Of a stretch of 8,541 nt of DNA, positions 1-5,906 are shown in pieces (position 1 is the stretch's first letter; each line of letters begins with the position of its first letter). The position numbers were made by a program, and so were the translations under genes. This DNA is from Chromatiales bacterium (lineage in GTDB: Bacteria > Pseudomonadota > Gammaproteobacteria > Chromatiales > Chromatiaceae). A model generated the notes under the pieces. That model was not told the origin of the DNA and searched no databases. It saw only the letters and a list, made by a program, of their open reading frames with translations. Where the stretch lies: assembly GCA_022360595.1 (NCBI GenBank), contig JAKSCN010000218.1:1-8541 (forward strand). Reading direction: 5' to 3'.

Positions 1-366
1 CGGTAGAGGCACAAGCACCAGAAACCAGACGGTAGCAGCTATAACAATAGATAAAAAGACTGCTGCCGAGCCGATATCCTTGGCGCGGCCAGACAGTTCA
101 TGCAGTTCGCCACCGAAACGGTCGATGGCCGCTTCAATGGCTGAATTAAGAAGTTCAGTGAGTGGCACCAGCAGCAGACTGGCCACCAGCAGAGCACGCT
201 CAACACCCGTATCACCGAGCCAGAGCCCAAGGGGAATCATCACGATCAGCGCAAAGACCTCTTGGCGAAATGCCTCCTCATGATGGAAGCAGGCCCGAAA
301 GCCTGCCACTGAATAGAAAAAGGCATTAACCAGGCGCTTCAGCCCCTTGGCGTTTTGGTTAGCCAT
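1..366 (-). CDS. dgkA: Diacylglycerol kinase (prokaryotic DgkA type), 3' end cut by window edge
   Basis: Small inner-membrane kinase that phosphorylates diacylglycerol to phosphatidic acid with ATP, recycling lipid released during envelope glycan synthesis. 122 codons are visible without a stop; the E. coli protein is 122 residues, so only a few residues can be missing. Seen in the sequence: an N-terminal amphipathic stretch, the HHEEAFRQE segment (residues 28-36), three hydrophobic segments (about 37-50, 58-70 and 99-119), the family signature ELLNSAIEAAIDR (71-83) and ELSGRAKDIGSAAV (90-103). The residues matching the E. coli active site are present: E30, E71, N74, E78, K96 and D97. The ATG lies 24 bp after the gcvPB stop on the same strand, with only a weak ribosome binding site, so it is probably the distal gene of the gcv transcript or translationally linked to it. 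No functional link to glycine cleavage is evident. The assignment is secure. Confidence 0.95.
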   Translation of the reverse strand, partial: MANQNAKGLKRLVNAFFYSVAGFRACFHHEEAFRQEVFALIVMIPLGLWLGDTGVERALLVASLLLVPLTELLNSAIEAAIDRFGGELHELSGRAKDIGSAAVFLSIVIAATVWFLVLVPLP

Positions 367-390
367 CTGCGATTGAACCTACTCGGTGAA

Positions 391-1845
391 TTAATGGGTA
401 TCAGGCGTCCACTTCAGATCCAGTTCGCGCGCCGCCTTGACATCGTCCAGACGTCTGACCGGCAGCGAATAGGGTGCACCCTTCACCTGCTCCGGATCAC
501 TCTCGGCCTCGGCCTGGATAGCGATCATGGCGTCGATAAAGGCGTCCAGCGTCTCTTTGTCTTCAGTCTCGGTCGGTTCGATCAACAGGCACTCGGGTAC
601 CAGCAGTGGAAAGTAAGTGGTCGGCGCATGCATACCATAGTCGAGTAGGCGCTTAGCAAAATCCATGGTATTCACATCCAGCTCTTTTGCCTGTTTGCGC
701 AGGGTGATGATGAACTCATGGGTGGCACGCCGGTCCGGATAAGCCGCTTCAAAACCGGCTTCCTGCATCCGCTTTAACATGTAGTTGGCATTCAATGTGG
801 AGTACTCAGCCACGCGGGACATGCCGCCCTTGCCAAGCATACGGGCATAGATATAGGCGCGCAGCAGCACCCCTGCATTACCGGCGAAAGCGGAGAGGCG
901 ACCAATGGTATCAGGACACTCTTCTTCGGTGAGCCAGATATATTTATCACCATCATGATCAACCATCGGCACCGGCAGATAAGGTATTAATCGCTCGCTC
1001 ACACCCACGGGACCAGCACCTGGGCCACCGCCACCATGCGGGGTGGAGAAGGTCTTGTGCAGATTCATATGAATCACATCGAACCCCATATCGCCGGGGC
1101 GGACCTTACCGAGAATAGCGTTCAGATTGGCGCCATCGTAATAGAGCAGTCCGCCAGCTTCGTGTACCAGTTTGGCGATCTCCTCGATTCGGCGCTCGAA
1201 CACACCGACCGTGGAGGGGTTGGTGAGCATGATGCCGGCGGTCTGTGGACCTACCACTTTGCGCAACGCCTCCACATCCACATCGCCATCGGGGCCGGTG
1301 GGGATCTCGCGCACCTGATAACCGCACATCACCGCCGACGCAGGATTGGTACCGTGCGCTGCATCGGGCACCAGAATCTCGTTGCGCGCCGTATCATTAC
1401 GGGCGTCATGATACGCCTTGATCATCGCCACGCCAGCAAACTCACCCTGGGCACCGGCGGCAGGTGTCAGCGAAACCTGCTGCATACCGGTCACCTCTTT
1501 AAGGATCTGCTGCAGGTCATACATGCAGGCCATGAAGCCTTGGCTATGGCTCTCCGGCGCAGAGGGGTGGCGGCCAAGGAAGCCCGGCAGCATCGCCAAA
1601 GCATTGGAGCCCCGAGGATTGTACTTCATCGTACAAGAACCCAAAGGATAGAACTCGGTGTCGATAGAGAAGTTGCGCTGAGAGAGACGCGTGTAGTGAC
1701 GCACTACCTGCATCTCAGAGACTTCCGGTAACGCCGCCGGTTTTTTACGACGAAACTGCTCGGGGATATCGGAAACATCCGCTTTATCCAGCGGCGCTTG
1801 GGCAACCGCCCGGCGACCCGCTTTGGACTGTTCAAATATCAGCAT
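391..1845 (-). CDS. gcvPB: Glycine dehydrogenase (decarboxylating) subunit 2, P-protein C-terminal half
   Basis: PLP-binding subunit of the two-subunit P-protein. With GcvPA it decarboxylates glycine in the cytoplasm and transfers the aminomethyl group to the lipoyl arm of GcvH. 484 residues, the usual size for this subunit. Seen: the early motif FYPLGSCTMKYNPR (65-78), the SLTPAAGAQGEFAG stretch (125-138), DAAHGTNPASA (161-171), the cofactor-site YYDGANLNA (235-243), and HMNLHKTFSTPHGGGGPGAG (259-278), in which K264 is the expected Schiff-base lysine. The C-terminal part contains HEFIITLR (376-383) and APTTYFP (407-413), normal for the family. The ATG is preceded by AGG at about 6 nt. It lies 102 bp downstream of tpx, which separates it from gcvPA; these two subunits are normally adjacent. 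The reading frame is intact. Very sure of function. Confidence 0.98.
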   Translation of the reverse strand: MLIFEQSKAGRRAVAQAPLDKADVSDIPEQFRRKKPAALPEVSEMQVVRHYTRLSQRNFSIDTEFYPLGSCTMKYNPRGSNALAMLPGFLGRHPSAPESHSQGFMACMYDLQQILKEVTGMQQVSLTPAAGAQGEFAGVAMIKAYHDARNDTARNEILVPDAAHGTNPASAVMCGYQVREIPTGPDGDVDVEALRKVVGPQTAGIMLTNPSTVGVFERRIEEIAKLVHEAGGLLYYDGANLNAILGKVRPGDMGFDVIHMNLHKTFSTPHGGGGPGAGPVGVSERLIPYLPVPMVDHDGDKYIWLTEEECPDTIGRLSAFAGNAGVLLRAYIYARMLGKGGMSRVAEYSTLNANYMLKRMQEAGFEAAYPDRRATHEFIITLRKQAKELDVNTMDFAKRLLDYGMHAPTTYFPLLVPECLLIEPTETEDKETLDAFIDAMIAIQAEAESDPEQVKGAPYSLPVRRLDDVKAARELDLKWTPDTH

Positions 1846-1890
1846 ACGACACCTGTCGCCCTTCTATCGGGCACTGTTGGATTAGGTTCG

Positions 1891-1904
1891 GGCCATCCCT
1901 GGCC
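1891..1904 (-). other. Small stem-loop between tpx and gcvPB
   Basis: Five-base stem GGCCA/TGGCC with a four-base loop, just downstream (in the direction of transcription) of the larger hairpin at 1906-1933. No T-run follows. It could be part of a compound mRNA structure or chance; low weight on its own. Confidence 0.3.
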
Positions 1905-1905
1905 G

Positions 1906-1933
1906 GGTCTGATTCACACCGGTGAACCAGACC
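1906..1933 (-). other. Long stem-loop after tpx, without a T-tract
   Basis: A 28 nt inverted repeat beginning 14 bases after the tpx stop. The outer stem GGTCTG/CAGACC and the inner five base pairs (GTGAA/TTCAC by strand) are separated by one A-C mismatch, with a four-base loop, giving 11 pairs. The downstream side is GC-rich with no run of T, so it is not a classical intrinsic terminator. It could protect the 3' end of an upstream message, pause polymerase, or act as a partial attenuator setting the ratio of gcvPB to the genes before it. Seen directly; the role is inference. Confidence 0.5.
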
Positions 1934-1947
1934 GCTCTCTGTTCCTC

Positions 1948-2448
1948 TTAGCCCAGAGCCGCCAACGCAGCATCGTAATCGGGCTCTTCAGTGATTTCAG
2001 GCACCAACTGGGTGTAAACCACTTTGTTATCTTCATCCAGAACCACGACCGCGCGACCTGTCAGGCCAGCCAGTGGACCATCGGTAATCAGTATGCCGTA
2101 GTCTTTGGCAAAGTTGCGGCTACGCATCATGGAGAGAGAGATGACATTTTCAATGCCTTCAGCACCGCAAAAGCGACCCTGGGCAAACGGCAGGTCAGCA
2201 GAGATTACCAGTGCCACTGCGTTGGCTTTGTCACCCATTGCAGCATTGAACTTCTGAGTGGAAGTGGCGCAGACCGGCGTATCCAGGCTGGGCACGATAT
2301 TCAGCAGCTTCTTCTTACCAGCATAGGTAGCCAGGGAAATGTCCGCCAGGTCACCATTGACCAGTGAAAAGTCGGGTGCAGTTGAACCGACAGCGGGCAG
2401 CTCTCCGCTAGTGTTGCAGGGGTTACCTTGAAGGGCGATTTCAGCCAT
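1948..2448 (-). CDS. tpx: Thiol peroxidase, atypical 2-Cys peroxiredoxin (Tpx)
   Basis: Thioredoxin-dependent peroxidase reducing hydrogen peroxide and organic hydroperoxides; cytoplasmic or periplasmic location varies between family members, and no signal peptide is seen here. 166 residues, close to the usual 165-170. Seen: the PDFSLV strand (25-30), the peroxidatic motif PSLDTPVC with C60 preceded by T57, the resolving cysteine C94 in LPFAQGRFCG (86-95), and R131 in GLTGRAVVV (128-136), matching the active-site arginine. An extra cysteine, C11, lies in the N-terminal hairpin. The ATG has a strong AGGAG site at 6 nt. The gene is inserted between gcvPA and gcvPB, 54 bp and 102 bp from its neighbours, with stem-loops on both sides, which suggests independent tuning of its expression. 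Function is certain; its link to glycine cleavage is unknown. Confidence 0.97.
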   Translation of the reverse strand: MAEIALQGNPCNTSGELPAVGSTAPDFSLVNGDLADISLATYAGKKKLLNIVPSLDTPVCATSTQKFNAAMGDKANAVALVISADLPFAQGRFCGAEGIENVISLSMMRSRNFAKDYGILITDGPLAGLTGRAVVVLDEDNKVVYTQLVPEITEEPDYDAALAALG

Positions 2449-2450
2449 TG

Positions 2451-2455
2451 TATTC
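2451..2455 (-). promoter_or_regulatory. Region of the tpx ribosome binding site
   Basis: On the minus strand the tpx ATG is preceded by CAGGAGAATACA, with AGGAG ending 6 nt before the start. This is one of the strongest Shine-Dalgarno sequences in the window and fixes the tpx start. The exact AGGAG is about 2455-2459, at the right-hand side of this interval. Confidence 0.65.
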
Positions 2456-2460
2456 TCCTG

Positions 2461-2488
2461 AAAGATAGAACCGGCTATTCTTAGCCGG
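2461..2488 (-). terminator. Stem-loop with short T-rich tail between gcvPA and tpx (possible weak terminator)
   Basis: Perfect seven-base stem CCGGCTA/TAGCCGG with a four-base loop (2471-2488), starting 14 bases after the gcvPA stop. On the minus strand it is followed by TTCTATCTTT, a broken T-rich stretch rather than a clean run. It may cause partial termination or pausing before tpx; since gcvPB lies beyond, complete termination would uncouple the P-protein subunits. It could also be an mRNA-processing or stability element. Confidence 0.45.
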
Positions 2489-2502
2489 CGTGATATTTAG
2501 GT

Positions 2503-3900
2503 TTATTCTTTAGGCACCAGCTTGCAGGTGACACCACCTTGCAGACTGATTATCCGCTCCAGTTTCTGAGCAAAATTCTCCATCTCTTGTTCGGTGCGCT
2601 TTTCAGTTGCACAGACCAAAAGAGCCTCGTCCAGCTCAGGATAATCCTGACCCAGATCGAAACCACCGAGAACATTGTGTGCCGCCAATGAACGCAGCAC
2701 ATCTTTAACTGGTGCGGGTAGTCGTATAACGACCTCATGAAAATAAGGGTTTGAGAAGATAACTTCAACCCCATTAATGCGCTGCAGCATCTGAACCAGC
2801 TTTTTGGTGTTGCTATGGGAGGCTGCTGCCACCCTTTCAAGCCCCTCACTACCCAGCAGCGCCATATGGATCGTCGCTGCAGTCACCATCAGACCCTGGT
2901 TGGTACAGATGTTCGACGTCGCCTTCGAGCGACGAATATGCTGTTCGCGCGCCTGCAGGGTCAGCGCGAAACCCACCTTGCCATCAAGATCGACTGTTTT
3001 CCCGATTATTCGCCCCGGCATCTGACGCACCAGCGCCTGGGTACAGCAGAGAAAACCGAAATAGGGACCACCAGATGAGAGCGGTGCCCCCAGCGGCTGG
3101 CCCTCACCACAGACAATATCCGCCCCCTTCTCGCCCCACTCTCCCGGCGGGTTGAGCAGCGCCAGTGCAACCGGATTGACCACAGCAATCGCCAACATCT
3201 TATTGGCATGAGCCCAATCGGTCAGGGCATCAACATCTTCCAGGACACCGAAGAAGTTAGGCTGAGGAATGACCAGCGCAGTAAAGTCTTCACCGGCATG
3301 TCCTTCCAGAGCGGCCATATCGGTGCCGCCCGTCGCCTGATCAAAGGGAAGTTCAACCAGCTCGATTCCCTGATTTTTGACGATATTGACCACCACTTGC
3401 CGATAAGCAGGATGCAGGGTGCGCGGCATTAGAATACGCTTCGATTTCGATTTACGATTACCCCGTACCGCCATCAATACCGCCTCGGCCAGCGCCGAAG
3501 CACCGTCATAGAGTGAGGCGTTGGAGACATCCATCGCGGTCAGTGCCGTCATCATCGACTGGTATTCATAGAGCAGTTGCAGAGTACCCTGACTCGCCTC
3601 CGCCTGGTAAGGTGTATAAGCGCTATAGAACTCACCACGAGTGGCGATCGCCCAAACCGCCGCCGGGATATGGTGATCATAAGCGCCAGCGCCGATAAAG
3701 CAGCTCGCCTGTCCATCTTCACGGGCGCGGCGATCCATCAATTGGCTGATCTCCAGCTCCGACATCGCCTCCGGAACATCGTTCAGCGCCTGACAACGCA
3801 GGTTGTCCGGCACTTCATCAAACAGCTCATCGATACTGGTGACGCCAATGGTCTCCAGCATGTCGCGGATCTCCGCTTCGGTGTGGGGGATAAACGGCAT
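2503..3900 (-). CDS. gcvPA: Glycine dehydrogenase (decarboxylating) subunit 1, P-protein N-terminal half
   Basis: Partner of GcvPB in the two-subunit P-protein of the glycine cleavage system. 465 residues from the chosen start, within the normal range. Seen: MPFIPHTEAEIRDML at the N-terminus, GAGAYDHHIPAAV (71-83 from this start), GEFYSAYTPYQAEASQGTLQ followed by the YEYQSMM segment, DGASALAEA, and ICTNQGLMVTAATIHMALLG near residue 335. This half is expected to lack the PLP lysine, which is in GcvPB. The frame extends two codons upstream to a TTG at 3906. I chose ATG at 3900 because the family typically starts MPFIPHT. The weak site TAGGT lies 10 nt from the ATG and 4 nt from the TTG, so spacing does not decide. 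gcvH is about 40 bp upstream; tpx follows after 54 bp. Confidence 0.97.
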   Translation of the reverse strand: MPFIPHTEAEIRDMLETIGVTSIDELFDEVPDNLRCQALNDVPEAMSELEISQLMDRRAREDGQASCFIGAGAYDHHIPAAVWAIATRGEFYSAYTPYQAEASQGTLQLLYEYQSMMTALTAMDVSNASLYDGASALAEAVLMAVRGNRKSKSKRILMPRTLHPAYRQVVVNIVKNQGIELVELPFDQATGGTDMAALEGHAGEDFTALVIPQPNFFGVLEDVDALTDWAHANKMLAIAVVNPVALALLNPPGEWGEKGADIVCGEGQPLGAPLSSGGPYFGFLCCTQALVRQMPGRIIGKTVDLDGKVGFALTLQAREQHIRRSKATSNICTNQGLMVTAATIHMALLGSEGLERVAAASHSNTKKLVQMLQRINGVEVIFSNPYFHEVVIRLPAPVKDVLRSLAAHNVLGGFDLGQDYPELDEALLVCATEKRTEQEMENFAQKLERIISLQGGVTCKLVPKE

Positions 3901-3940
3901 AAGCAAAAAAACCTAAATAGTAATGGCGTTAGCCAATCAA

Positions 3941-4336
3941 TCAGTGTGCCTCGGACTCGACCACTTCGCTGTAAGCCTCAGCATCGAGCAGCTCATCCAA
4001 CTGGGCGGCATCCGCCAGTTTGACTTTAAAGATCCAGCCTTCACCGAAGGCGTCCTGGTTAACAGTCTCTGGGGCATCTGCCAACGCTTCATTCGATGCT
4101 GTTACTTCACCAGACACAGGGCTATAGACATCAGATGCGGCCTTCACCGACTCAACCACAGCGCATTCGCTACCGGCTGTCACATCCTCACCCACTTCTG
4201 GTAACTCAACAAACACCAGATCACCCAGCAGCTCCTGTGCATGGTCCGTGATGCCCACGGTTACCGTACCGTCACCCTCATCGCGAATCCATTCATGGGA
4301 CTTGGTATATTTCAGCTCGCTCGGTACATTACTCAT
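3941..4336 (-). CDS. gcvH: Glycine cleavage system H protein (lipoyl carrier)
   Basis: Small soluble carrier whose lipoylated lysine shuttles the aminomethyl intermediate from the P-protein to the T-protein and is then reoxidised by lipoamide dehydrogenase. 131 residues, typical. Seen: KYTKSHEWIR (9-18), the VTVGITDHAQELLGDLVFVE segment (25-44), and the lipoyl site VVESVKAASDVYSPVSGEV (60-78), where K65 is the modified lysine. The C-terminal part has the expected GEGWIFKVKL (97-106). The protein is strongly acidic, as usual. The ATG has AGGA at about 8 nt. It sits 58 bp after gcvT and just before gcvPA, as expected for one operon. Lipoylation requires lipB/lipA or lplA, not present here. Confidence 0.98.
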   Translation of the reverse strand: MSNVPSELKYTKSHEWIRDEGDGTVTVGITDHAQELLGDLVFVELPEVGEDVTAGSECAVVESVKAASDVYSPVSGEVTASNEALADAPETVNQDAFGEGWIFKVKLADAAQLDELLDAEAYSEVVESEAH

Positions 4337-4376
4337 ATCACTGTTCCTATTCGCTGTTTCTATTATGGATTAGTGC

Positions 4377-4390
4377 ATGCCTCTTGGCAT
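4377..4390 (-). other. Short stem-loop in the gcvT-gcvH gap
   Basis: Five-base stem ATGCC/GGCAT with a four-base loop, starting 4 bases after the gcvT stop. There is no T-run, so it is not a terminator. Similar small hairpins occur in the gaps around tpx; this one is short enough to be chance. Confidence 0.25.
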
Positions 4391-4394
4391 AAGT

Positions 4395-5486
4395 TTATAA
4401 ATCGATCTGCGCTTTACCCTGACGGGCGAAAGGCGGTTTCACCACCTGTGCACGCAGGCGTTTGCCACGAACCTCAACCAGACACTCGTCGCCAATGGTT
4501 GAACTGACCCGCGCCAACGCAATAGAGCGCTCCAGTGTCGGCGAGAAACCACCCGAGGTGATCTCACCGATCTCCTCATCGCCTGAGAATACTTTAAGGT
4601 GGTTACGCAATACACCACGTTCCAGCAGCACCAGACCGACAAAGCGCCGATTGTCGGCACTGCCCCGTTTAGGCTCTATAGCATTGCGCCCGATGAATTC
4701 ACGCCCGGCCGGCTCCCAGGCAATGGTCCAATTGAGCCCCGCCTCCAACGGCGAAGTCTCTTCATCCATATCAGAGCCATAGAGGTTCATTCCCGCCTCC
4801 AGGCGCAGGGTATCACGAGCGCCAAGACCGCAAGGAGCAACACCAGCATCCGCCAGTGCATTCCAGAAGTTGGACGCCTCAGCTTCAGGCAGCATCACCT
4901 CGAAGCCATCCTCACCCGTGTAACCGGTACGGGCGACAAACCACTCACCATCACCCACCGCTTTGAATATCCCCAAATTTGAAGCGACATCCTGCACAGC
5001 GGCTGGTAATAGGGGTATCGCCTTGGCGCGGGCATTCGGTCCCTGCACCGCCACCATGGCCAACTCACTACGCGGCTTAACAGTGACACCATAGGCTGGC
5101 GCCTGCTCATTTAGCCAGGCGAGATCTTTTTCGGTTGTGCCCGCGTTGACCACCATTCTGAACCAGTCATCTCGCATGAAGTAGACGATAAGGTCATCAA
5201 TCACGCCGCCTTGCGGATTCAGCATACAGCTATAGAGTGCCTTGCCGGGCTCTTGCAGGCGCGCCACATCATTGGCCAGTAGATATTGCAAGAAGGCGCG
5301 CACCCGCTCACCAGTAAGATCCACAACGGTCATGTGCGAGACATCGAACATACCCGCGTCACGACGCACGGCATGATGCTCTTCCAACTGTGAACCATAA
5401 TGCAGCGGCATATCCCAGCCGCCAAAAGGGACAATACGTGCACCCATCGCATTGTGGGCATCAAAAAGGACTGTTCTGTTTCCCAT
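4395..5486 (-). CDS. gcvT: Aminomethyltransferase, glycine cleavage T protein
   Basis: Transfers the methylene group from aminomethyl-lipoyl GcvH to tetrahydrofolate, releasing ammonia and giving 5,10-methylene-THF. 363 residues from the chosen start; E. coli GcvT is 364. Seen: GARIVPFGGWDMPLHYGSQ (15-33), DAGMFDVSHM (43-52), LLANDV (69-74), NPQGGVIDDLIVY (90-102) with D97 matching the catalytic aspartate, AVQGPNA, ARTGYTGEDGFEV, CGLGARDTLRLEAGMNLYG and TSGGFSPTL. An ATG two codons upstream (5492) is in frame, but AGAGGA directly abuts it with no spacing, whereas the same site is 6 nt from the ATG at 5486. The latter also gives the N-terminal length of E. coli GcvT without gaps. It is the first gene after the glycine riboswitch leader, so it should be induced by glycine. 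Confidence 0.98.
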   Translation of the reverse strand: MGNRTVLFDAHNAMGARIVPFGGWDMPLHYGSQLEEHHAVRRDAGMFDVSHMTVVDLTGERVRAFLQYLLANDVARLQEPGKALYSCMLNPQGGVIDDLIVYFMRDDWFRMVVNAGTTEKDLAWLNEQAPAYGVTVKPRSELAMVAVQGPNARAKAIPLLPAAVQDVASNLGIFKAVGDGEWFVARTGYTGEDGFEVMLPEAEASNFWNALADAGVAPCGLGARDTLRLEAGMNLYGSDMDEETSPLEAGLNWTIAWEPAGREFIGRNAIEPKRGSADNRRFVGLVLLERGVLRNHLKVFSGDEEIGEITSGGFSPTLERSIALARVSSTIGDECLVEVRGKRLRAQVVKPPFARQGKAQIDL

Positions 5487-5492
5487 GGGCAT

Positions 5493-5498
5493 TCCTCT
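5493..5498 (-). promoter_or_regulatory. gcvT ribosome binding site, decides the start
   Basis: AGAGGA on the minus strand ends immediately before the ATG at 5492 and 6 nt before the in-frame ATG at 5486. Only the second spacing is suitable for translation, so 5486 is the likely start. Confidence 0.7.
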
Positions 5499-5608
5499 GC
5501 TTCCAAGGAGTGCGGCCTATTCAAGTTAGTGCACTATTCAGTCTAGCCATAAAAGATGACCGCTTTGATACAAAGACCTGATAACACTATGCAATTGTAG
5601 TCGCACTC
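5499..5608 (-). other. Untranslated spacer between the riboswitch terminator and gcvT
   Basis: About 110 bp of leader with no recognisable gene. It holds a perfect 10-base palindrome TAGTGCACTA (5527-5536) and two direct copies of TGAATAG (5534-5540 and 5517-5523), 17 bp apart, each followed by a GCAC-containing stretch. No convincing second promoter is visible. The role of the spacer is unknown; it could carry a regulator site or simply be 5' UTR. Confidence 0.5.
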
Positions 5609-5652
5609 AAAACAAAAAGGGCGGCGCAAGACATAACTGCCCTGCGCCGCCC
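5609..5652 (-). terminator. Intrinsic terminator of the glycine riboswitch
   Basis: Ten-base perfect GC-rich stem GGGCGGCGCA/TGCGCCGCCC with a 14 nt loop, followed on the minus strand by TTTTTGTTTT. This is the only clear Rho-independent terminator in the window. It begins at the base next to the 3' strand of the second aptamer's P1 helix, and 116 bp separate it from the first gcvT ATG, so it acts as an expression platform rather than the end of a gene. Known gcv riboswitches turn transcription on when glycine is bound; the same outcome is inferred here. It would also stop read-through from ubiI when glycine is low. Confidence 0.9.
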
Positions 5653-5852
5653 CTCTGTCCAAAACCTGAGAGTTTGATGTTGCGCCTATGGCTGCAACCT
5701 CTGCCCCTTCGGTGGGTCTACATGACCGCTCTCCAGAGTCGACCCGGGAAACACTTCCCCACCCTGCGGTCCTTTTGCCTGAGCGATTCCGGACGGTTTG
5801 CGCCTTCGGCGCCGGTGATAACACCGGTCTCTCCCACAGGGGTACAAGTCGA
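5653..5852 (-). ncRNA. Tandem glycine riboswitch (two aptamers) upstream of gcvT
   Basis: Two consecutive copies of the glycine aptamer are recognisable on the minus strand. Aptamer I (5841 to 5762) has an 8-pair P1 (CCCTGTGG/CCGCAGGG with one wobble), GGGAGAG, a P3a hairpin CCGGTG/CACCGG, the conserved GCGCCGAAGG core and CTCAGGCAAAAGGACC. Aptamer II (5738 to 5653) has P1 CTCTG/CAGAG, GGAGAG pairing with CTCTC, a GGTC/GACC hairpin, CACCGAAGG, a GTTGC/GCAAC stem, and CTCTCAGGTTTTGGAC. The linker is 23 nt. A leader segment TCGAC (5852-5848) can pair with GTCGA in the linker (5743-5739), matching the known leader-linker P0 interaction. It precedes the gcv operon, the classic location, and is followed by a terminator. 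Very sure of the class; the pairing details are by eye. Confidence 0.96.
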
Positions 5853-5859
5853 AATTGGG

Positions 5860-5888
5860 ACTATACCGGCCCACTCACGGAATGCCAA
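5860..5888 (-). promoter_or_regulatory. Sigma70-type promoter of the gcv operon
   Basis: On the minus strand, -35 TTGGCA (5888-5883) and -10 TATAGT (5865-5860) are separated by exactly 17 bp, close to consensus. The expected start of transcription is about 5856-5853, placing the riboswitch leader helix P0 (from 5852) at the very 5' end of the RNA. The -35 box starts 18 bp after the ubiI stop. This fits a dedicated promoter for the riboswitch and gcv genes. Predicted from sequence only. Confidence 0.75.
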
Positions 5889-5906
5889 GAGGGAATTTCC
5901 CCAAGA

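Noticed and set aside
1036..1731. Long open frame (231 codons) on the plus strand opposite gcvPB
   Set aside because: It lies wholly inside a securely identified gene, has no recognisable domain, and reads as a GC-driven antisense frame. The same applies to the plus-strand frames opposite tpx, gcvPA and gcvH.
2523..2543. Bulged hairpin (TGCA, GGTG stems) in the last codons of gcvPA
   Set aside because: Within coding sequence for conserved-looking residues; eight pairs with a bulge in a GC-rich gene is readily chance.
3924..3935. Four-base stem TGGC/GCCA in the gcvH-gcvPA gap
   Set aside because: Too short to distinguish from chance and with no tail.
5590..5637. Fifteen-codon frame starting in the terminator loop (MSCAALFVLSATTIA), considered as a leader peptide
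   Set aside because: It overlaps the terminator arm and U-tract, has no run of glycine codons and only a marginal AGGG upstream; attenuation by translation is not needed beside a riboswitch.
5543..5824. Open frame of 93 codons on the minus strand through the riboswitch
   Set aside because: It crosses both aptamers and the terminator; the RNA structure explains the sequence, and the peptide resembles nothing known.
5891..5901. GGGAA/TTCCC inverted repeat just after the ubiI stop, considered as a ubiI terminator
   Set aside because: Loop is at most three bases, the stem is short, and no T-run follows; it abuts the gcv promoter and could instead be chance.
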